64,000 bases of DNA from Eutreptiella sp. 'Long Island Sound 2002' (lineage: Eukaryota > Euglenozoa > Euglenophyceae > Eutreptiales > Eutreptiaceae): the NCBI GenBank assembly GCA_964036045.1, contig OZ038381.1:62124242-62188241 (forward strand). Direction: 5' to 3'. The notes beneath the pieces are model-generated. The model was not told the origin of the DNA. It was given only the letters and a program-made list of their open reading frames with translations, and did no database searches. Numbering within the stretch: position 1 is the stretch's first letter; each line of letters opens with the position of its first letter. Both the position numbers and the translations under genes were made by a program. Below, in pieces: positions 57,885 to 64,000 of this stretch.

Positions 57885-60096
57885 TCAGTCCCAATCCTAG
57901 GTATCCACACCGATGTGTTCCGCCTCATCTAGGGCTTCAAAGGAGGCAACGCTATCTGCATCACAATCAATATCCTGGTCACTATCACAAGAGTTGACAG
58001 TAATGGAATCATCAAGGGCGGGGGGGGGTTATGGGCGGGGGGGGGGTCCGGGGGGGGTACTGGGGGGCCTCTGGCTCGGTGCTCGGGGGTGGCTTTGGGG
58101 GCAAGGCAATTCCACCAGGAGCAGCGGCAGTAGCAGCAGGCAGTGCACGGTTGGCAGCGCGAATAGAAGCATGTGCAGTACGCAACACCCCTTGCTCGGC
58201 AGCAGTGCGGGCAGGTGCATTTGTCTGTAAAAAATCCTCAACACCCTCAGGAACCCTGGTACGCGCAACCAGATTTTGCATTGCATGCAACAGAACCACT
58301 TTCCAACGGTCTGTGGTGATTCGTGTCCTAGACATGGTACCGGGGAACGTCAAATCCTCAACTGCATCCAGTCTTCTCACCTCAACTTTATAGTCCGGAA
58401 CGGGAACACAAATGGGCAGGTTCTGTGTATGGGCTGTCAAGATGAATTGTTTAAGATTGGCAGAAAACATTGCCACGGATCTCTCAGTCAGCACACCACG
58501 CAAAACTTTCTATCCGGGTTGGACAGGGGGAAGTGTCAGAAATAAATCAGACGACTGTTGGACACTAGTACAGGCAGTGTTGCGGCGACAGTGGGCTGAG
58601 AACCGACTCAGAAGTGCCTCACCCAGCTCCTCGAAGTGGATACACCCTAGGGAGGCGGAATGCCACTGACTCCAAAACAAAAGAGCAACGGCGGTGGTTT
58701 TCACATACTCCGTGGTTAACTATTCCTCGGGCTTTAGGATGTTCAGCATGAGCAGTAGGGACATCTCAAGTGCCTGCTTAGCTACAATACCGGAACCTGC
58801 CCCCCGTCCCTCCCAGTTGCACTCACGAACCAAAGTCCCAATGCTGAAAGCAGCTGGACAGTATGTGTACAGCAAAGCCTTAAGGGCTAATAACATACGC
58901 AAACCCTTGCGCTGAATGGGTGTCAAGTCCCGCTGGCTATTGAGCAGGGAAGTGACGCGCTCATCTAGTCTGCCTCTGTTGGACGATGTGGCTAGCATGA
59001 GTCCAAGCAACGTCTTCTCCATATGGATGACCTTGACCTTGCGAGGGAGGATAGACCCAACCTGAAGGCTGTTCCCCTGCTCCAAAAACTTAATGAACGG
59101 CAGGAACGCCCTGTAGATCAATTCAACGCAATACTTATAGCTATGCCATACTCCGTACACCAAAGGAAAACCCAACAGTAATTGTGGTACATTCCAGGGA
59201 ACATAAGCAGCACCATAACACAGCTTAAGTAGGGCAAAGTGTATTTTCATGTCCACAAGCAGCGGAACACAGTGTCTGGTGCGGTGTTCCACACATGACA
59301 AATCAACCACGAGTTGCAAAAGCTCTTTGTGTGTGCCGGAGCGGAGCTCAGACAGGAAAAAGGGTCTCCAGTTGAGGGAACGAACATCTTTTCTGGCAAT
59401 ATCCAAAGGAGCACGAACCCAAACTCTCTGAATACCTTGGTTGGCAACATCAATACGATCAAACAATGCTCTATGTGAGCGAAAGATGTCATCAGCAACC
59501 TTTGGTATCCTGGTCTCAATTTCGGCCAGCTCCGGCAGACCCCGGTATGCAGGTAGGGCAGTAGTGTGCAAAACAGCAACAGCTGTACAATTTAGGGTTA
59601 AGTCGGGTGAATGGGGATCAGCTCCCGACCTGTAACGCCTCAGGTTATCAAACCATATACAAACTTGCCTACGGTGCATGGTGTTCCACAAGTTGTGTGC
59701 TGCTAGTCCAGCACGATGGTGAATGGACTCCTGCTTAGTGTTACACTGACCAAGGACTCCTACCTTACGGCGATGGCGGCAGGACATAATACCCCAGTTG
59801 TAGCCACACCCACAGTTAGAGTAAGGGAGGGCCATACGGCGCAGCAGGCAGTATAGGGCATGGAACTGTGACAAAAATGTCATGTACCATCGTGGGGGCT
59901 TCTTCTCGGTGGCGGCGGCCTTCAACTGTGTAAGGGAGTGCCGGCTCCTGCGATTCTTCCGCAACAAGAGGCAGAATTGCAAAAGCTTTTGCAGAGTCCC
60001 ACCACGTAATGCATTTCGCAACAGCCCTTTGGCTGTAGTAGCAAAAGCACCAGTAACTGCAGCATGTACAACATTGACAGTAATAGCAGAAGACAT
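57885..60096 (-). CDS. Transposon gene 1: transposase candidate with two in-frame TAG codons
   Basis: ATG 60096 (MSSAITVNVVHAAVTGAFAT) lies just after an acceptor (TTTCTTGTCTCAG). Main blocks: RWYMTFLSQFHALYCLLRRM, a Cys/His cluster (NCGCGYNWGIMSCRHRRKVG), CNTKQESIHHRAGLAAHNLW, VCIWFDNLRRYRSGADPHSP, LNWRPFFLSELRSGTHKELL, PLLVDMKIHFALLKLCYGAA, FPLVYGVWHSYKYCVELIYR and LDERVTSLLNSQRDLTPIQR. The frame meets TAG 58720 and TAG 58510 but stays open, coding-like text between and after (TTAVALLFWSQWHSASLGCI; VLRGVLTERSVAMFSANLKQ). After a Pro-rich run a C-tract shift leads to an acidic tail (DSDQDIDCDADSVASFEALD), closing at TAG 57897 or TGA 57885. D-N and VDMKIH…YGxWHxYK suggest a transposase core, unproven. 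Confidence 0.6.
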
Positions 60097-60167
60097 TAAT
60101 GCTGAGACAAGAAAACAGTTATGTAGGAGTGTATGGTGTAATACTCATGAACAACGACAATTGCAAG

Positions 60168-60468
60168 CTGGCCGAAATTTCGGCCAGGTGTGTTCAAAGG
60201 GGAAATAATTGCTTACATGTTCAAAAATAGGAAAAGCTGGCCAAAATTTCGGCCAGCCCACCCAAAAACCAGAATATAAGTGCTTGAATAGTGAACAGAC
60301 CAAAAAGCTGGCCGAAATTTCGGCCAGCCCTAAGAAAAATGAAAAAAGTCATGCCTATTCACCAAGAAACCAAAAAGCTGGCCGAAATTTCGGCCAGAAG
60401 GGTCAAAAACTGCATATACACATAGTTGTTTGCAATGTTACCCAAAACGTGGCCGAAATTTCGGCCAG
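60168..60468. repeat. Five palindrome copies upstream of gene 1
   Basis: Perfect copies at 60168-60187, 60308-60327 and 60378-60397; variants at 60237-60256 (CCAAAATTT) and 60449-60468 (first base changed). Spacing is about 70 bp. They sit in the presumed leader intron or promoter of gene 1. Confidence 0.95.
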
Positions 60469-60650
60469 CTTCAAAAAAACGTCAAATACAACACACTAGA
60501 AGACGGGGATACACAAGGCTAACACATCAACACGTATTTCAACGGGTGTCACACAGCTCTGCCAACAACTTTGGTCACATACGTCAAATAACATACTCAA
60601 AGTAGAAATGTAGAATATTGTCAAATCGCGGTATACGGGGTCCTAGAGGA
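60469..60650. other. Transposon right subterminal region
   Basis: AT-richer sequence without palindromes or frames. Confidence 0.5.
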
Positions 60651-60673
60651 TGGGCAACTTGTGACGCCTAAGC
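60651..60673 (-). repeat. Right terminal inverted repeat
   Basis: Perfect inverted match to 54138-54160. Confidence 0.9.
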
Positions 60674-60962
60674 CCCGTGCGCCCCATACCCCAATAGGGT
60701 GAAAAACACATAAATACGGCCTAAAACGTGCTTTACATACCTAGGATGGCCATTTAGCATAAAACCAGAGCACACAAGCACGGACACCAAAGCAGGCAAA
60801 CAACTTGACAGTGTGCCGCTCCCCATGGCCCATGGGGGAATGTCACAAGAGCCTGGGAGAGGGGAATACACGTCACTCATAGCGTAATGGATGGGATGGG
60901 TGGGCTGCAGGCTCAAATGCAAAAATTGCACTGTACCAAGACACGCATGCATGCACACCACA

Positions 60963-61003
<41 letters not shown>

Positions 61004-61190
61004 CACAAACAGAGCTAAACCATAGATTAGTACGTGATCTAAGATTTAGCGCAAAAAGAAAGCAGACAAGCACGGACACCAAAGCAGGCAAATAACTCGA
61101 CAATGTGCCGCTCCCCATGGGTCTGGTTCATGCCAACCCTGCGGCATAACATACCCACACTGCTTGTCCCTTACACATCAAACAAGTAGG
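60674..61190. repeat. Satellite fragment, 70-bp duplication and (CA)n
   Basis: One partial satellite A monomer to about 60755, then ACAAGCACGGACACCAAAGC-containing copies at about 60770-60836 and 61058-61124 around an (AC)n tract at 60958-61000. No gene. Confidence 0.75.
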
Positions 61191-61238
61191 CCATGTCCAC
61201 CACCGCCCACGGGGAGCCTTGCATGAATACATATGCCT

Positions 61239-61634
61239 TCATGCAGGCAGTGCCTGCTTATCGTCAAGTGCACGGCGGCCAGCTTGTACACCGACCGCGA
61301 CCTGTGCAAGCACATGTGGTGCTGCCCCGTCGGCTTGACCTTGGGTGCCCTCAAATCGGAAAGGCTGGGCCTGCTCTCCGTGCAGGCGCCGCGCAGTGGC
61401 GAATGCAGCATCCCGCAGCACCGCCGGCGCAAGGGCCTCGGGGATGTCGACCTGGAAGAAAATTTGCGCGGCCCACGCCACAAGCACACGTCGTACCGGC
61501 TGGCGGGCTAGCAACCCGCGGAAGGCCCTGCGCAGCCGCTCCCCTCCCCGCATCCGCCTCCGGGCGGTCGCCGCCGGGGATCGCAAGAGCCGGCGCCGCC
61601 CGTGGTTGCGCCGCTTGCCTTTTTTCTGTGCCAT
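61239..61634 (-). CDS. Arg-rich hypothetical protein
   Basis: ATG 61634 opens MAQKKGKRRNHGRRRLLRSP, followed by RRAFRGLLARQPVRRVLVAW and DIPEALAPAVLRDAAFATAR, closing at TGA 61239. The very basic N terminus could bind nucleic acid or direct nuclear import. The forward strand is also open here, so GC composition may explain part of it. It lies downstream of the RNase H segment on the same strand and could belong to the same retroelement, but spacing and sequence do not prove it. Confidence 0.3.
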   Translation of the reverse strand: MAQKKGKRRNHGRRRLLRSPAATARRRMRGGERLRRAFRGLLARQPVRRVLVAWAAQIFFQVDIPEALAPAVLRDAAFATARRLHGEQAQPFRFEGTQGQADGAAPHVLAQVAVGVQAGRRALDDKQALPA

Positions 61635-61933
61635 GACGGGGGCAAAGTATGACTAGAGCACAGGCATACCTTCAGACAACACCAACCACACGGAGGTCTG
61701 GCGACATAGCGTAAAAACCCCAGAGCTGGACTGTTGTGGATACGTCATCGCCCCTACACCCCTCCAGCCTATACTGCAAGAAAACCTCATAGAATTTTGC
61801 CCCCCCCCCCCCTCAGCATTCTCATACGAACACAGTCCTCATTGCCACCCTTGCGGAAGCACAAAAGGACCAATGGGAACACCCGGGGTCCACAGAAAAA
61901 ATGTCTTGCGGTCCGAAAAGGCCCACAAATCGC

Positions 61934-62482
61934 TTACTGTATGCGTGTCAGTCTCGCACGCCAGGCACCCAGATCACCGTCAAAATGGTCATGCAGCTTG
62001 CTGATGGGGTCCGCCAGATTCACCGCCCCACGCACCGAGTGACTATATACCGTAAAACTTGGGTAGGACGCCCACAGGTACCTGAAACTCTTGAGCAAAA
62101 GCTGCTGGTAAACTTGTTCTACGCCTGCCTTACACCGCAAAAGTTGGACCAGCGCCGCCGCATTGTCACCGAAGTAATGCGCGTCGCGGATGCCCAAAGT
62201 GAAAACAAACTTCAACCCCCACAAGAAAGCTTGCGGCTCTGCACACTGCTAGTTCGGCGGCTGTTCATGGGGCACCGCAGACCGTGAACCAAGCTCTAGT
62301 GAAAAAAACACCAACCATCGCACGCTGCATCCCCTTAATGACATTTTCTCCGGGGAGCTACTGGCCTTTTGTGTGCGGGATATAGATACGGGCCAGAACA
62401 AGACCTCGGGGGATGGAAGGGTGTAGATGCAAGGGCCGACTCTAAGGCAGGTCGCGGTCGGCGAGGGGACAGGCAGGAGCAA
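61934..62482 (-). CDS. Retroelement RNase H domain fragment
   Basis: The frame from 62482 meets TAG at 62249 and continues unbroken: AEPQAFLWGLKFVFTLGIRD, AHYFGDNAAALVQLLRCKAG, VYQQLLLKSFRYLWASYPSF and VRGAVNLADPISKLHDHFDG, ending at TAA 61934. The E…(G)DNxAAL…GxxNxADPIS pattern is characteristic of the RNase H domain of LTR- and DIRS-type retroelements (established family knowledge). The first part of the domain is not visible. It points away from the forward-strand reverse transcriptase, so two retroelement pieces meet here. Confidence 0.65.
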
Positions 62483-62603
62483 GAGGATGGCCAGCTTGCC
62501 GGGCGGGGTGGTGGTGAGATTACTTGAGAGCCTGCCGCAGGCGGGGACGCAAGGATCCCGATTGTCCCTCTTGCCTTTGCGGCTGTCGAGGGGCGCCTAG
62601 GTT

Positions 62604-64000
62604 TTGAGGGCGCGCGGGAGCGCCAAGGGAGAGATGACGTCATCTACGTCGATGCTGAACCCCCCCCCCCCCCGTCGGCAGGCACCTCTTCTATCCGATG
62701 GCTCCGAATCCCGGAATATAGGACAGGTGCGGTCGCGACGGTCTTGGGAAAGAGGAAGGTGGCAGGCCCGGCCAGGCTTGTGGGTGCGGCTACCCCAGCA
62801 GCAGTTTCCCGCCGTGTCGGACATGGGTCGGTGGCCTCGGGAGCGCCTAAATTGCGGTGAGTCGGATGCGTGGCTGCGTAAGCTGCGTGCCTGCCTTCCG
62901 AGGGCCCCTCCGGGATTGTTGGAACTACGCCTGATCCACTTTCTTGATGGGCGGGTGTAGGTGGCTAGAGACCTATGGCAACTGGATCTCTTGCCCTTCA
63001 TTCTAGCCGCTTTGTCCTCCCTCGCCGGACGAGGTGGTGGTCATGTTGCATGCTTTGCATCGCTAGAACTTGTTGTTCCCTCGCTCGCTAGGATCTCCGG
63101 GTCCAAACCGGGCAATTTTCGCCATTCCAAAAACGCTTGATACGTGTAGCCTGATAGTGAATTTGGTCCCGGTGAATAGAGACATGCCTGAGAAACGTGA
63201 GAAATTTTGGTTTCCTTCAGTGGAGGTCCTCGCCCTTTTGGCGCAGCTGGTGCAGTAGGGTTCTTCAGTTTTCCTTCCCCCTTTCTATGTTCGGGCACGG
63301 TGCCTGCGGCCGGTCTGGGAGGTGCTGGGGCTCTCGCGGGGGGGGGGGGGGATGAGGAGCTATGTATGTGCCATATTGACGTCGGTAACTGTTTCTGGTC
63401 GCTGCGCCTCCTTGAAACCTTTTGGGGAGCTTTGTGTATCTCGGATGGTGAGGGCGGGGGTTTGTCGTTCAAGTGCTTGCCCTTTGGTTGGAAGTATAGT
63501 CCAATTCTGTGCCAGAAGGTCTTGGAGAGTTTAGTGGAGGAGATTGGTCTAGCGGGTGTGTTGGTTTTAATCTACATCGACGATGTGCTCATTGTGAGAC
63601 GGGGTAGAACACGAGTGCGTGAGCAAGCTATGCGTGCGGTGCAAGCGTTATGTGCGGCACGTGGAGTTATAATCCCTACGAGCACATTGGAGGCGGTTAC
63701 GCGCCTGGTGTGGCCAGGGAAAGACGTCGACTTGGGTGGGGGAAGCCTGCGGACGGCGGGGAATGCGTGGGAGGCCTTGCTGGCCCATTGGGTGCGACTG
63801 TCTATCGCCGTCTGTAGTATACGGCTTTTGCAGCAGTTTTTGGGGCGCGCGCAGTGGATCTGCAGGCCTCGCTTTGGGCATAGTCCCCACTTGTCGGGGG
63901 TGTGGGCCCATGTGTTGTGGGGACCCCCCCGCTTGCGGTTTACCCCTCTCAAGTAGCTACGATATATGTGTGTGGTTTGTGTATTGGCTTTGCCGGCTGG
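62604..64000 (+). CDS. Reverse transcriptase of an LTR/DIRS-type retroelement (partial, runs off the window)
   Basis: Upstream text (DAWLRKLRACLPRAPPGLLE, LRLIHFLDGRV) passes TAG 62958 into LPFILAALSSLAG. After a shift, RT motifs appear: RAIFAIPKTLDTCSLIVNLV and FWFPSVEVLALLAQL, then TAG 63256 in frame, a G13 run with a shift, CHIDVGNCFWSLRL (catalytic Asp at 63378), FKCLPFGWKYSPILCQKVLE and YIDDVLIV (63573). TLEAVTRLVWPGKDVDLGGG is the connection region, then RLRFTPLK, TAG 63954, LRYMCVVCVLALPAG to the edge. The motifs identify a reverse transcriptase with confidence. The subclass (DIRS-like or another group) is not settled. Confidence 0.75.

Larger units (their letters stand above)
54138..60673. 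mobile_element. Complete 6.5-kb DNA transposon with 22-23 bp terminal inverted repeats
   Basis: The left end begins (G)CTTAGGCGTCACAAGTTGCC at 54138; the right end is its inverse, finishing at 60673. Outside both ends is satellite A, interrupted in its poly-C tract, so the target duplication, if any, cannot be read. Inside are three reverse-strand genes (60096-57885, 57514-56714, about 56650-54928) and thirteen copies of the palindrome CTGGCCGAAATTTCGGCCAG, all outside coding sequence. Gene number, palindrome seeding and termini do not match a superfamily I can name. Confidence 0.85.

Overview
The window looks like repeat-dominated nuclear DNA of a eukaryote. Coding pieces are interrupted by GT-AG introns; there is reverse transcriptase and RNase H sequence, large satellite arrays and several DNA-transposon-like units, and I see no operon and no recognisable cellular housekeeping gene. 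GC-rich, G/C-ending coding sequence and the gene style would fit a unicellular alga or another protist, but nothing here proves the lineage. Many reading frames break inside long G or C runs, so some frameshifts may be assembly errors and others real decay.

Layout. 1-3003: right part of a mobile element whose non-coding parts carry TAGAACG/CGTTCTA palindromes, with two convergent genes. 3004-5070: satellite (about 193 bp monomer, each with a poly-C tract) plus a ~500 bp companion repeat ('block B'). 5071-9890: element E1 with a forward ORF1 and a reverse ORF2. 9891-16407: a 6.5 kb foldback element, a near-complete palindrome inserted into a 94-bp minisatellite. 16836-21307: related unit E3. 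21400-24400: 148-bp tandem array 1. 24401-28820: oxygenase-like gene C and the N-terminal part of a transposase-like gene, with TTCGCGCGAA-type palindromes in the non-coding parts. 28821-45480: satellite and block B, interrupted by a second TAGAACG element (29470-31470), a GC-rich island (31801-33070) and the C-terminal part of the transposase-like gene (41165-40226, reverse). 45485-48548: element E2, sister of E1. 48578-51323: 148-bp array 2, inverted relative to array 1. 51324-52260: gene N, probably the other half of gene C. 52261-54137: satellite. 54138-60673: a complete 6.5 kb DNA transposon with 22-23 bp terminal inverted repeats, three reverse-strand genes and thirteen copies of a 20-bp palindrome, all outside the coding regions. 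61190-64000: pieces of retroelements on both strands.

Main points. At least three unrelated elements carry their own family-specific short palindrome scattered through introns and intergenic gaps but not exons. Two genes (C/N and the transposase) are each split at flush repeat junctions, in a way that two inversions between inverted repeats would explain. In-frame stop codons in otherwise conserved reading frames are mostly TAG (12 TAG, 2 TAA, 2 TGA), which is either decay of GC-rich coding sequence or a hint of TAG being read as sense.
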